Shown here piece after piece: positions 1-9,004 of a DNA stretch of 64,000 nucleotides (its first letter is position 1; each line of letters opens with the position of its first letter). Made by a program: the position numbers and the translations under genes. The stretch covers positions 1 to 64,000 of the forward strand of contig CAYPTB010000055.1 of assembly GCA_964413535.1 (NCBI GenBank), written 5' to 3'. Under the pieces are notes generated by a model, which was not told the DNA's origin, made no database searches, and was given only the letters and a program-made list of their open reading frames with translations. Source of the stretch: CAYPTB01 sp964413535. GTDB taxonomy: Bacteria; Planctomycetota; UBA1135; GCA-002686595.

Positions 1-1032
1 CGCCGTGGTCCAGCGGAACGGCATCCAGTGGTAGTTCCAGAACTGGCCCGCGACGAGCACGTAGGCCCAGAAGAGTGCGGAGAGCGCGACGAGCAGGAGG
101 ACGATGCGTCGACGACGCAGGTCGAGCTCTCCGGAGGCCAGCACCGCGAGCGAGCCGACCGCCGACGCGAGCAACCACCCCGGCTCCTCTCCGAACCGCG
201 GCGCCCACCAGATGAAGTCGAGCAGGCGCTCCTGGCCCTCGAGGTACGCGTGATTCCGCGACAACCGCACGTGCAGCGGGAGGTATTCCCTGACCATGTC
301 GAGGAACGCGGAGAGCCCCCCGTTCCAGGCGAGCCAGAGGGCCGTCACGCCCAGCGGGAGCGCGAGACCGATCACGCCGAAGAGCAGCGCGCCGAGTGCG
401 CTCTTCGGCGCCGGGGGTCTTTCGCCCTGGCGCATGCGCGCCCACTCGGCCAACACGACGGCGGGCAGCCCGATCAGCGCGTGCGGCTTGATCGTGGCGG
501 CGAGCCCGAACAGGAAGCCGATCCAGAACGCGCGCGCCCCCGGCCGGCCGCGCTCGCTCGCATGGACGAGCACGGCGCCCGCGATCGGGAGCACCAGCAC
601 GCAATCGCGCTGGAGCATCATGTCGGCGCCCTTGAAGAAGTAGGCGAGCGCGAACAGCACGCCTCCGCCGAGGGCGGCGCGCAGTCCGAACGGGCGCAGG
701 ATCCCGAACGTGACCGCCGACAAACCCGACAGCCAGATCAGGTTCGCGACCATGAACGCGAGGTCACCCAGGCCCAGGGTCCTCTGGATCAAGACGTGGA
801 ACGCGAGCGCGCCCGGGAAGCTCGTGACGAACAGGTCGCGGTAGGGAACGACGCCCTGGTCGTCCACCAGGAACGCCATGTAGTGCAAGAGCGGCGCGTC
901 CAGCTCCATGCGCCAGTCCAGGCTCTGCACGGCGACGTACAGCGCGTAGGTGGAGAGGGCGCACAGGACGAGCGTGCTCGCGATGCAAAGCGCTCGGTTC
1001 CGAGCGGCAGGGAGCTGAATGCGGGGCTCCAT
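1..1032 (-). CDS. Polytopic membrane protein, GT-C glycosyltransferase-like, 3' end outside window
   Basis: The reading frame is open from an ATG at 1032 to the window edge: 344 codons with no stop. After a short basic N-terminus (MEPRIQL) come a hydrophobic helix and an acidic periplasmic-type loop (LDAPLLHYMAF, then VPYRDLF). A series of long hydrophobic segments follows, including one around FKGADMMLQRD and one around GLAATIKPHALIGLP. This resembles the GT-C / dolichyl-phosphate-mannose mannosyltransferase-like fold, where a first-loop acidic residue is catalytic. I did not recognise a specific family, so a sugar transferase role is inference. The gene is divergent from the BtpA gene, with 285 bp between them. 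The opposite strand is also open here, but its product is Arg/Glu/Pro-rich and is a shadow. Confidence 0.7.
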   Translation of the reverse strand, partial: MEPRIQLPAARNRALCIASTLVLCALSTYALYVAVQSLDWRMELDAPLLHYMAFLVDDQGVVPYRDLFVTSFPGALAFHVLIQRTLGLGDLAFMVANLIWLSGLSAVTFGILRPFGLRAALGGGVLFALAYFFKGADMMLQRDCVLVLPIAGAVLVHASERGRPGARAFWIGFLFGLAATIKPHALIGLPAVVLAEWARMRQGERPPAPKSALGALLFGVIGLALPLGVTALWLAWNGGLSAFLDMVREYLPLHVRLSRNHAYLEGQERLLDFIWWAPRFGEEPGWLLASAVGSLAVLASGELDLRRRRIVLLLVALSALFWAYVLVAGQFWNYHWMPFRWTTA

Positions 1033-1079
1033 CTACGCGCACCCCGCGGGGGAAGGCACCCCGGTTCCCCCACGCGTCG

Positions 1080-1103
1080 CGCGGGACGAGTCCTCGTCCC
1101 GCG
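1080..1103. repeat. Perfect palindromic hairpin between divergent genes
   Basis: An 11-bp perfect inverted repeat (CGCGGGACGAG / CTCGTCCCGCG) surrounds a 2-nt centre. It lies 47 bp upstream of the membrane-protein start at 1032 and about 215 bp upstream of the BtpA start. There is no T-tract, so it is not an obvious terminator for either divergent gene. It could be an operator or a single copy of a REP-like palindrome. The 33-bp array at 47481 has the same design (10-bp arms, 2-nt centre). Confidence 0.6.
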
Positions 1104-1317
1104 TCACGACGCAGGAGCGCACCCGCGGAGCCCCCCCGATCGGAGCGGTATCGGGCTTCGAGGAGCGACGGGTTCCGGATGCTCGCGAGGCAGGACCCTT
1201 TCGAAGTGCAGCGTGACCGCGAGGGTCGCGTGGACGCGTCAGCATAGCCGTGCACCGTCGAGCGAACACCGGCCGACCCGTGTCGGGTGCGAGGTGTCGC
1301 GCTATGCTCCTCCCATC

Positions 1318-2109
1318 GTGCTGCAGCTCACCCGGGGGCGAGCCTTGCTGGTCGGCGTCGTTCACCTCGTCGCGACGCCCGGCGCACCCCGCTACCGGGG
1401 ATCGATGGACGCGCTGATCGAGCGGGCCTGCTCCGACGCGCGAGCGCTGGCCCAGGGAGGCTGCGACGCGCTCCTGGTCGAGAACTTCGGCGACCTGCCG
1501 TTCTTCGCCGAGAGTGTTCCGCCCGAGACCGCGGCCGCGCTCGCGATCGCCGTGCGCGAGGTTCGCGGCGTGGTCGGAAGCCTGCCGGTCGGCGTCAACG
1601 TGCTGCGCAACGACGCGCGCACGGCGCTCGGCGTGTGCGCGGCTGCCGGGGCCTCGTTCCTGCGCGTGAACGTGCACACCGGGGCCGCCGTCACCGATCA
1701 GGGTCTGCTCATGGGTCGAGCGGCGGAGACCGTGCGCGAGCGCGAGCGACTCTGTCCGGCTGTTTTGATCCTCGCGGACGTCCACGTCAAGCACGGGGCT
1801 CCCCTCGCCCGGCGCCCGATCGCCGACGAGGCCGAGGACGCTTGGAGCCGGGGTGGCGCCGACGCCCTGATCGTCTCCGGGCGCTCCACCGGCGATGCGC
1901 CGCGTTCGAGCGACCTCGTCCTCGTTCGCGAGCGTTTGCCCGAGGCCATGGTGTTGATCGGATCGGGTCTCACGGCGCAGAACGCAGGGGAGCTCCTGCG
2001 ACACGCCGACGGCGCGATCTGCGGCACGGCGCTCAAGCGCGAAGGCAAGGTCGAGAACGAGGTCGATCCAGAGCGCGTGGCGCGCGTCCGGGCTTCCGTG
2101 CGGGTCTGA
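1318..2109 (+). CDS. BtpA family protein
   Basis: The product is 263 residues, normal for the BtpA/SgcQ family (Pfam BtpA), a TIM-barrel group. Family landmarks visible: the N-terminal GVVHLVATPGAPRY, then GGCDALLVENFGDLPF, PVGVNVLRNDARTAL, a central FLRVNVHTGAAVTDQG, ADVHVKHGAPL, a phosphate-loop-like SGRSTG, and the C-terminal GSGLTAQNAGELL. BtpA was described as a factor for photosystem I in cyanobacteria, but the family is widespread in non-phototrophs, where its biochemical role is unsettled. No photosynthesis gene lies nearby, so that function should not be transferred. The start is the GTG at 1318. No in-frame ATG gives a family-length product, and a TATGCT box lies 9 nt upstream. Confidence 0.85.
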   Translation: MLQLTRGRALLVGVVHLVATPGAPRYRGSMDALIERACSDARALAQGGCDALLVENFGDLPFFAESVPPETAAALAIAVREVRGVVGSLPVGVNVLRNDARTALGVCAAAGASFLRVNVHTGAAVTDQGLLMGRAAETVRERERLCPAVLILADVHVKHGAPLARRPIADEAEDAWSRGGADALIVSGRSTGDAPRSSDLVLVRERLPEAMVLIGSGLTAQNAGELLRHADGAICGTALKREGKVENEVDPERVARVRASVRV

Positions 2110-2117
2110 GATCCCCG

Positions 2118-4100
2118 TCAGCTCCCCGACGAGGGACGCTCGAAGAGGGAAGCTTGGACCTCGGGGTTGGGCACGAAGCGATCGATGTCTTGGTCCACGT
2201 CGACCTCGAGGTCCGCGTGCGCGAAGGGGATCATGACTTTCTTGGCGTAGGTGTAGTCGCCTGCCCTGGCCCACAGCACGAACTTGTGGCGGTGATCGCC
2301 TTCCGCATCGGTCCAGGACAGGGACAGCGGACGATCGTCCTCGTCCAGCTCGATGCGCGCGACCTCTCCGAGGCGATCCCTCAGGACGAGCCGTCCCTCG
2401 TCGTCGAGCGCAACTCCCAGCGTGGGGTCGTCGAGGGCGAGTTGATGGAGCAGCGTATACAGCCACGCGCGCGTGTTCCGTACCTGCGTGCGGTAGCTCG
2501 AGTTGGCGAGCCCCTCGGTCGAGAGCACGGTCTGGCGCCAGCCAGGTTCGCCGTTGATCACGAGCGTCGAGTCGCCGGCCAAGGCCTCCTGATCGATGCG
2601 GCAGCGTGCGGAGTCGACGAAGCGCCAGATGTGGAACGCGCGCTTCACGAACCGCGGACCCTGGAGCACGTAGACCGATCCCTCCATCTCGGCGCCGGTG
2701 AAGCGGGCCCACGCCTTGCGCCCTCCCATGGCCGCGAGGAGCCGCTCGGCCAGCGCGAGTGCTTCGGGTTCGCGCGGCGAGTACGCGACGTGATCGACGA
2801 CGTCCGTGACGAAGTCGAGGGGCCTCCTGATCTGCGCCGCGGGGCCGGCGGCGACGATCACGAGGTTGCGCACGTTCAGGTGCCGCCGGACGCCGGCCGA
2901 CATCACGCCCAAGCCGGCACTCGAGACCTTCGTCGCGTTCGCCTCGTACCAATTCGGCTCGAAGCCGAAGAGCTCGAGGTCGACCGCGCGCCGCACGGAA
3001 ACGGCGGGATCGGCGGCCGCGGCAGCTTCGTGCGCCTTGAAGCGTTCCTGGGCGTTCAAGAGCTGGGGCAGCTCGAGATCGGTGCGGCTCGCCGCCAAGA
3101 GATCGATCAGCACCTCGAGGGTCTTCCCGACCTTGTCGTTCGGCGCGGTGATCGAGCCTCGGAACGCACCGATCCGGTTCCAGTCGGACTCGAACGCGAG
3201 CGAGACGCGCTCGGCCAGGCCCCTTCCGATGATCCCGCCCTCGAGGGGCGTGTGCTCGCCGCCGCCCACCGTCCACGACCACGCCTCGAGCGCGAAGTGT
3301 CCGCTCGCGTCCCGGTCGACGGCGGGAGATGCGAGCCGCAACTCGGTCTTCTTCGCATCGGGAACGTCGACGAGGTACACGAACGACCGGTGCGGCATGT
3401 GGATCGGGCGGACCGGATCCTGCGGGGGCGGGGGGACGTCCGCGAGCGCGATCCGCTGGCGCAGGCGGGCGGAGAGCTCGTCGGCTCCGCCCTTCGCGCG
3501 GATCCCCGCGACCAGACGGTTCTGTCCGAGGTGCGCGCGCTGGAAGGCCGCGATCTCCTTGGCCGTGACGGCGGCGACGGCGTCGGAACGCGGCGTGCGG
3601 TAGTACTCGGGAAAGCGGCCGAACAAGATCTCGTCGACCGCGTGATCCGCGGCTCCCGCCGCCGAGCGCTCGTAGGCGGCGAGCTCCGCCGCCAGTCCCT
3701 CGCGCACGGGGCCGACCTCGGCCTCGGTCCAGTCGGACTTCGCGAGCCGGGCCCCGAGGCGCTCTGCGAGCTCGTCCAGGTCCGCGGGTGCGCACTCGAA
3801 CTCGATCCGGATGGCGTCGACGTCGGTCGCGCCCGACAGCGCTCCGCCGCGCCCGGAGAGCCAAGTTGCGAGCTCCCCGGAGACGAGGAGTCTCCCGAGC
3901 AGCGTCGCCGTGCCCTTCGCGTCCGCCGGCTCGTAGAGGCTGCCCGAGCGGAACGCGAGGCAGCCGTGGACGCGAAGGGCTTCATCGTCCTCGAGCACCA
4001 CGAGCTTCCCGCTGCCCAGGTCGAGGAGGCTTCCCTCGCGGGCAGCGGCGGTCGGGACGAGCGGGGCGGCGATCAGGAACAGGGCGGGGATGCGTTTCAA
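2118..4100 (-). CDS. Secreted M16-like peptidase homologue lacking the zinc motif
   Basis: 660 residues starting at TTG, with GAGGA about 9 nt upstream as ribosome binding site. A signal peptide (PALFLIAAPLVPTAAA) occupies residues 4-20. The N-terminal half has the M16 (pitrilysin/insulinase) beta pattern: a strand with FRSGSLYEPADAKGTATLL at about 50-68, where active enzymes have GSxxE followed by HxxEH. Here that motif reads TLLGR (residues 66-70), so both zinc histidines and the catalytic glutamate are gone. A second M16-like half follows (residues ~230-440), with PNDKVGKTLEVLIDLL and an NATKVSSAGLGVMSAG region. The last ~180 residues form a separate all-beta tail. Most likely it is a non-catalytic subunit or chaperone-like relative, as known for one partner of heterodimeric M16 peptidases. 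No active partner is adjacent. Confidence 0.7.
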   Translation of the reverse strand: MKRIPALFLIAAPLVPTAAAREGSLLDLGSGKLVVLEDDEALRVHGCLAFRSGSLYEPADAKGTATLLGRLLVSGELATWLSGRGGALSGATDVDAIRIEFECAPADLDELAERLGARLAKSDWTEAEVGPVREGLAAELAAYERSAAGAADHAVDEILFGRFPEYYRTPRSDAVAAVTAKEIAAFQRAHLGQNRLVAGIRAKGGADELSARLRQRIALADVPPPPQDPVRPIHMPHRSFVYLVDVPDAKKTELRLASPAVDRDASGHFALEAWSWTVGGGEHTPLEGGIIGRGLAERVSLAFESDWNRIGAFRGSITAPNDKVGKTLEVLIDLLAASRTDLELPQLLNAQERFKAHEAAAAADPAVSVRRAVDLELFGFEPNWYEANATKVSSAGLGVMSAGVRRHLNVRNLVIVAAGPAAQIRRPLDFVTDVVDHVAYSPREPEALALAERLLAAMGGRKAWARFTGAEMEGSVYVLQGPRFVKRAFHIWRFVDSARCRIDQEALAGDSTLVINGEPGWRQTVLSTEGLANSSYRTQVRNTRAWLYTLLHQLALDDPTLGVALDDEGRLVLRDRLGEVARIELDEDDRPLSLSWTDAEGDHRHKFVLWARAGDYTYAKKVMIPFAHADLEVDVDQDIDRFVPNPEVQASLFERPSSGS

Positions 4101-4488
4101 AGTCGGTTCCTCGGCTCGGCTTCGTGTGAGGCGGAGATCTTAGCAGCCGGCTCCACCCCTCACGATCGACGGGGGATCGACGCGCGAGTCCCCGGTCGTG
4201 GGACGGCCGGCCTGCGAAACGAGGCCTGCCGCTACGTGCGCCCCGTTCCACCGGCGAGCGTGAATCGGCGAGAGCCGTGGAGTCGCGGGGCCGGCGAGCG
4301 CTACCTTCTGCGCATGATCCGCCTCGCTTCGCCGGGCGGCGGGTCCCCGTGGACCCGATGCCGCAGCGGAAGCAGCGCTCTCGACCTTCCCGTCCACCGA
4401 GCGCGCGGCGCTGCGCATCAGCGGCCGTGAAGCGCGTCACTCGGCTCCGCTCCACCGAGGAAGACGCGTCCTTCGCCACCGATCCTCG
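4101..4488. other. Divergent intergenic region, no gene seen
   Basis: These 388 bp separate the divergent M16-like gene and the acyl-CoA ligase gene. Reading both strands I found no convincing short coding frame, tRNA or strong hairpin. It should carry the promoters of both flanking genes, but I could not place a -35/-10 pair. Confidence 0.4.
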
Positions 4489-6177
4489 ATGAGTCCCATG
4501 CAGGAACGACCCTGGCATCGGCACTACGATCCGGAGGTCCCGCCCGAGATCGAGTTCTCGGAGCGCACGCTCGTCGACAACCTGGTCGAGAGCGCGCGCC
4601 AATACCCCGAGCGCACGGCGATCGCGTTCTTCAACGCGCGCATCCGCTACCGCGAGCTCGAGGACGACGTCCGCCGGCTGGCGACGGCCCTCGCGGCGCT
4701 GGGGGTGGAACGCGACTCGCGCGTCGCGATCCAGCTCCCGAACATTCCCCAGACCGTGATCGCCTTCTACGCGGTGATGTTCCTCGGCGCCCAGGCCGTG
4801 CTGACGAACCCGCTCTACACGGTGCCCGAGCTCGAGCATCAGTGGCGCGACGCGGGTTGCGAGCTCGCCATCGTCACCGACTACGCTTACACCCAGAAGC
4901 TCGCGCCGCATCGCTCGAAGCTCCCGATCCGCCGCTGGATCGTGGCTTCGATCCCCGAGTACCTGCGCTTTCCGCTGAACCTCCTCGCTCGCTGGAAGCT
5001 CGCCAAGCGGGGACTCTACGCCGGCGTCGACGAGGCTTCGGACGTGCAGCGCTTCCGCAGGCTCGTGCGCGGGAGCGCACCGCGCGCCGGCGCTCCCGTC
5101 GCGACCCTCTCCGACCTCGCGGTGCTGCAGTACACGGGCGGGACCACGGGCGTCTCCAAGGGCGCCATGCTCGGCCACGACAACCTTTCGGCCAACGTCC
5201 AGCAGATCGATGTGTGGTTCACGACCTTCCGGCCCGGCCGCGAGGTCATGCTCACGGCGCTCCCTTTGTTCCACGTCTTCGGCCTGACGGTGGCGATGAA
5301 CTGGCCCCTCGCCGTCGGTGCGACGCTCGTGCTCGTCGCCGACCCGCGCGACGTCGCGAAGATCATCGCGAGCATCGAAGAGCACGGGGTCACGGTGTTG
5401 CCGGCCGTGCCGGCCATGTTCAACGCGATCAATCACTTCCCCGGCATCGAGGGGCGCGACCTCTCCAGTCTGCAAGCGTGCTTCTCGGGCTCGGCGCCCC
5501 TTGCCAAGGACGTCCTCGAGCGCTTCGAGGCGCTCACGGGAGCGCGCGTGCTCGAGGGCTTCGGCCTGACCGAGACGTCGCCGGTCACGCACGTGAATCC
5601 GCTCGGCGGCGTGCGCAAGGTGGGGAGCATCGGGATCCCCGTTCCCAACACCGACGTCCGCATCGTGGGGGAGGATGGCGCCGACCTCGGAACGGACGCT
5701 GCGGGCGAGCTCCTGATTCGCGGCCCGCAGGTCATGCGCGGTTACTGGAATCGCGCCGACGAGACCGAGAACTGTCTGCGCGACGGTTGGCTCTCGACGG
5801 GCGACCTCGCGACGGTCGACGCCGACGGCTACTTCCGCATCGTCGGCCGCAAGAAGGACATGATCAAAGCGGGCGGGTACAACGTCTATCCCGACGAAGT
5901 CGACGAGGCGCTGATGGCGCACCCGAAGATCCGCGAGGCCGCCACCATCGGCGTGCCGCACGAGCGCCGCGGCGAGACGGTGAAGAGCTTCGTGGTCGTG
6001 GAGCCGGGCGCGGAGCTCGACGCCGAGGCGATCGATCATTGGTGCCGCGAGCGGCTCGCCGCGTACAAGATCCCGCGCGAGATCGAGTTCGTGGACGCGC
6101 TGCCGCGCAGCACCGTCCTGAAGGTGCTGCGCCGCGAGCTGCGCGAGCGGGAGATCGCGAAGCGCTCGTCGAGCTGA
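4489..6177 (+). CDS. fadD: Long-chain-fatty-acid-CoA ligase (AMP-forming)
   Basis: 562 residues, the normal length of bacterial FadD. It is an ANL-superfamily adenylate-forming enzyme that activates fatty acids with ATP and CoA. The AMP-binding P-loop YTGGTTGVSKGAM begins at residue 215. The later motifs follow in order: LPLFHVFGLT, the GFGLTETSPVTH adenine motif, GWLSTGDLATVDADGYF, and the GRKKDMIKAGGYNVYPDEVD hinge, with the C-terminal lysine region near AYKIPREIEFV and LKVLRR. All expected catalytic motifs are present, so it should be active. The exact chain-length preference cannot be read from sequence. A second in-frame ATG lies three codons later (MQERPW), so either start is possible. 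It is monocistronic and convergent with the next gene. Confidence 0.93.
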   Translation: MSPMQERPWHRHYDPEVPPEIEFSERTLVDNLVESARQYPERTAIAFFNARIRYRELEDDVRRLATALAALGVERDSRVAIQLPNIPQTVIAFYAVMFLGAQAVLTNPLYTVPELEHQWRDAGCELAIVTDYAYTQKLAPHRSKLPIRRWIVASIPEYLRFPLNLLARWKLAKRGLYAGVDEASDVQRFRRLVRGSAPRAGAPVATLSDLAVLQYTGGTTGVSKGAMLGHDNLSANVQQIDVWFTTFRPGREVMLTALPLFHVFGLTVAMNWPLAVGATLVLVADPRDVAKIIASIEEHGVTVLPAVPAMFNAINHFPGIEGRDLSSLQACFSGSAPLAKDVLERFEALTGARVLEGFGLTETSPVTHVNPLGGVRKVGSIGIPVPNTDVRIVGEDGADLGTDAAGELLIRGPQVMRGYWNRADETENCLRDGWLSTGDLATVDADGYFRIVGRKKDMIKAGGYNVYPDEVDEALMAHPKIREAATIGVPHERRGETVKSFVVVEPGAELDAEAIDHWCRERLAAYKIPREIEFVDALPRSTVLKVLRRELREREIAKRSSS

Positions 6178-6198
6178 GCGGGGTCCCTGCGACCGACG

Positions 6199-7113
6199 TC
6201 AGGTCGACGAGCGCGCCTTCGAGGCTGCGGGACGTGCAGGTTCGCGCGCCGTTCCCGGTCGGGAGGTCGGTGTGACCTCGTCCTGGGATTCGGGATTCGC
6301 GCTCCGACTGGCGTAGGTCTCGCTGATCAGGACGTCGAGCGCGTGCTCGTGCTCGAGAGCGACTTCGCCGAGGCGGGAAAGAAGGTCCTTGATCGTGGCG
6401 TTGAGCTCGCGGACGAGCGCCGTGCTTCCGCGCTCGCGCGCCCAGACCTTTGCGTGGCGCAGACGCGCGGAGAGGAAGGACCCACTGCCTCCGACTCCCG
6501 GCGCGAGGGCCGTCGCATCGCCGAGCCCGTCGAGGTAGCGCGCCAGCTCGCTCTCGCCGGCAGCGAAGGCGGCGAGCCCCACACCCACTTCGTTCGCGAC
6601 CTTTCCCAACTCGATCACCAGGTCGCCTTCGAGCTCGGCCAGTCGATCGAGCTCGCGCGCGGAAGTCGCCGACGGCGAGCGCAAGAGAGCCCGGCGGAAC
6701 TCCTCGGCGGTGAGCTGGAAGGACTCGATCCAGGTCGGACCGACGCCGAAACCGGGCTCGTTCCGAAGCGCCGGCGCCACCGTACCGTGCGCGGCCTCGA
6801 ACCAGCGCGAGAGCAACGGGAAGCGCGCCGCATCGACCCGCGTGCAGTCGGGCGAGAGCGCCCTTTCCGCCTCTTCCACCGCCGCGCGCCCTTCGATTCG
6901 GTGCAGCGTCGGACCTCCGTGCAGCGCGAACTCGACCTGCGTCGCGAAGGGCGTCGGGGCGAAACCCAGGCCTAGCGGACCACGGACGGGGTGGAAAGCT
7001 CTCCCCTCGAGCGCGAGGGTCGCCGCCTGGGGCGCCGCGAGCGACCGACCGAGGAAGATCTCGTCCGTGCCGCAACGGACCAGGTAGGGCGTGCCCGACG
7101 TGTGTGTCGTCAT
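6199..7113 (-). CDS. Hypothetical protein, 304 aa
   Basis: I do not recognise this protein. It has no signal peptide or membrane segment. The first ~110 residues are beta-rich (VRCGTDEIFLGRSLAAP, PLGLGFAPTPFATQVEF). The middle is mostly helical and acidic (ELDRLAELEGDLVIELGKVANEVG). The C-terminal ~35 residues are a disordered Pro/Ser/Arg tail (TPTSRPGTAREPARP). It is the last gene of a same-strand block after the parA gene and its helix-hairpin-helix-like partner, 186 bp downstream of the latter, so a link to them is possible but unproven. Its codon pattern is like its neighbours and there is no open competing frame of natural composition, which supports it as a real gene. Confidence 0.55.
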   Translation of the reverse strand: MTTHTSGTPYLVRCGTDEIFLGRSLAAPQAATLALEGRAFHPVRGPLGLGFAPTPFATQVEFALHGGPTLHRIEGRAAVEEAERALSPDCTRVDAARFPLLSRWFEAAHGTVAPALRNEPGFGVGPTWIESFQLTAEEFRRALLRSPSATSARELDRLAELEGDLVIELGKVANEVGVGLAAFAAGESELARYLDGLGDATALAPGVGGSGSFLSARLRHAKVWARERGSTALVRELNATIKDLLSRLGEVALEHEHALDVLISETYASRSANPESQDEVTPTSRPGTAREPARPAASKARSST

Positions 7114-7299
7114 GCGAACGTTCTCCGCGCTTGGATCGGTCCGACGGCGAGCGCCTTGGAGCGACGGGCCGCGGCTCGAGAGCTGCGCTCGACGGTAGTG
7201 GACGCGGCGCGCGAATCAAGGGAGACGCGGGGCCGTTCTGCGCAACGGCTCGGGCACGCGACGAGAACCGGACCCGTTGCGCGTTGCGCGCGACGGCCG

Positions 7300-8172
7300 T
7301 CAGGCGAACGGTCCAGCCGCTTCGTGCAAACCACTCGAAGGCAGCTCGACGCGCGCCGGCGTGCGGTCGGTGAAACGCCGGTACTGGAGCGCTCGCGGAG
7401 CCGGAGTCTCGGGAGCGTCCGGGCGAACGGCTCGCCTTCCCGCGGCGGGGGGGTGGGGCGCGCGCACGGTCGGAGGGGCGCGCTCGAGGACGCGTTCCGC
7501 GCGCAGTTGGAGCTCGAGCAACCGCGTGAAAGGGATGCCCACCTTGCGCGAGAGCGAGAGACCGCTCGCGGCGACGAGCTCCTCGACCGTGTGCACGCCG
7601 GCATCGAAGAGCGCGCGGCAGAGCTCCAGGTCGAGCTCGTCCAACAGGTCCTGCGCGAGCAGCGTCCCGCTCTCGTCCGCCGTGCAGGGTTCCCCGATCC
7701 GGGCGGCGGGTGGCGGTTGCGACGGGCGTTGGACGGGGTCGGGGGAGCGAGAGTTGTCGGGGGAGCGGGAGTTGTGGGAGGAGTGTGAGGTGCGGGGAGG
7801 GGAGGAGGGGCCGGCCTCGGCTGCGAGGGCCTCGTCGGGACGGCGGGCCCACGCGCTCGTGGGTCCCATCCCGAAGGCCGGGTCGCCGCGCGGGCTGGCG
7901 AGGTGCGCGGTCGAGGTCGGCGGCCCCGCGCTCGGGCGCGGCGCGGGCGTGACGTCGAGCTCCGACTCCAGCGCATCCGTCCGATCGGCGAGCTGGCGCG
8001 CTTCGCGCAGCAATCGCTCGGCCTGCGCGAACGACAGCTCGAGGACCTCCACGACGTCGTGTGCGGAACGCTGGAGCAGGTCTTCGAGCCGCTTCCATCC
8101 CGCCCTCCGCAGCCGAACGAGGCTGCTCGGGCCTTCGGCGTGAAGCGTGCACAGCAGAGCGAGTGCGTCCAT
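7300..8172 (-). CDS. ParA-linked protein with helix-hairpin-helix-like ends
   Basis: 290 residues when started at the ATG at 8172. A longer frame exists upstream but would overlap parA, and this start sits 13 bp after the parA stop. The N-terminal ~75 residues (LVRLRRAGWKRLEDLLQRSA, then LSFAQAERLLREARQLADR) and the C-terminal region (ALFDAGVHTVEELVAASGLS, then IPFTRLLELQLRAERVL) each look like the helix-hairpin-helix/DUF4332-type fold used for DNA or protein contacts. They are joined by ~110 residues of low-complexity Pro/Ser/Arg with small repeats (NSRSPD twice). No ParB or ribbon-helix-helix domain is visible. Its place directly after parA suggests a partner or adaptor of that ATPase, which is inference. 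Confidence 0.55.
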   Translation of the reverse strand: MDALALLCTLHAEGPSSLVRLRRAGWKRLEDLLQRSAHDVVEVLELSFAQAERLLREARQLADRTDALESELDVTPAPRPSAGPPTSTAHLASPRGDPAFGMGPTSAWARRPDEALAAEAGPSSPPRTSHSSHNSRSPDNSRSPDPVQRPSQPPPAARIGEPCTADESGTLLAQDLLDELDLELCRALFDAGVHTVEELVAASGLSLSRKVGIPFTRLLELQLRAERVLERAPPTVRAPHPPAAGRRAVRPDAPETPAPRALQYRRFTDRTPARVELPSSGLHEAAGPFA

Positions 8173-8185
8173 GTTGGGAACCGAC

Positions 8186-9004
8186 TCAGCGCCCTTTCGT
8201 GGGGGCGAAGGAGGAGTGCCGGCCCGAGCGCCGGCGCGTCGAAGGAACATTGCGTGCGTGCAGCCCGACCTCGTCGGCCAGCGCGGCGAAGTCGCGCGCC
8301 GCCCGGCTCGCCGGATCGAGCACCTGGATGGGGACTCCGTAGGCGGCCGCTTCGCGCAGGCGAACGCTCGTGTGGATCACGGCGTCGAACATGACCGGTC
8401 CGAACCGGGCCTGGGTGGCGATGAGCAGGTCGCGAGCGATGCGCATACGCCGATCGAAGAGCGTGGCGAGCACGCGGATCGCGAAGGGGGCGTCGCGCAG
8501 GGCGCGCTGCTCCTCGAAGATGCGGTAGGCCTTCAGGGCGCCTTGCAGGGCGAAGGCTCCCGACTCGACGACGAGCACCACCGTGTCGCAGGCGCGGAGC
8601 GCATTCGCGCACAGGACGCCGTCGACGCGCGGCGGACAGTCGAGCAGCGCGAAGTCGTACTGGCCCTCGAGCTCGGCCAGGACGAGTGCGAGGGTCTCCT
8701 CGGGTTCGATGCGTCGCGCGGCAGTCTCCTCGAACTCGGTGAGCGCGTCGCTCGCGGGCAAGAGTTCCAGGCCGCCCGGCGCGGTGCGCACGGCGGCGCG
8801 GGCGCCCGCGCTCCCGTCCAGGACGGCGGCCAGGTCCGGGCCCTCTCCGGCGGAGCAGGACAGGGCGAGGGTGGCGTGCGCCTGCGGGTCGAGATCGACG
8901 ACCAGGACCCGCTCCCCCGCGGCGGCCAGGGCGCCGCCGAGGTGCACGGCAGTGGTCGTCTTGCCGCAGCCGCCCTTCTGGTTCGCAAAGGCGAGGACGT
9001 GCAT
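8186..9004 (-). CDS. ParA/MinD-family partition ATPase
   Basis: 272 residues, normal for a Soj/ParA-type deviant Walker ATPase without a DNA-binding N-terminal extension. The deviant Walker A motif KGGCGKTTTA is at residues 10-19, with the signature lysine at the start. Walker A' follows as VLVVDLDPQAHATLAL, and Walker B is FALLDCPPRVDG. The C-terminal part has the usual AIHTSVRLREAAAYG region, where basic residues contact DNA. Such ATPases form dimers on DNA and position chromosomes, plasmids or protein clusters. No parB gene follows. Instead the next gene encodes a helix-hairpin-helix-like protein, so the cargo is unknown. The last ~25 residues are a basic tail (STRRRSGRHSS). Confidence 0.87.
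   Translation of the reverse strand: MHVLAFANQKGGCGKTTTAVHLGGALAAAGERVLVVDLDPQAHATLALSCSAGEGPDLAAVLDGSAGARAAVRTAPGGLELLPASDALTEFEETAARRIEPEETLALVLAELEGQYDFALLDCPPRVDGVLCANALRACDTVVLVVESGAFALQGALKAYRIFEEQRALRDAPFAIRVLATLFDRRMRIARDLLIATQARFGPVMFDAVIHTSVRLREAAAYGVPIQVLDPASRAARDFAALADEVGLHARNVPSTRRRSGRHSSFAPTKGR

Noticed and set aside
28..1317. Upstream 430 codons joined in frame to the BtpA gene.
   Set aside because: They are antisense to the membrane protein at 1-1032. The BtpA family begins at the GTG at 1318.
1318..2109. Photosystem I biogenesis role for the BtpA-family protein.
   Set aside because: No photosynthesis gene in the window, and the family is common in non-phototrophs.
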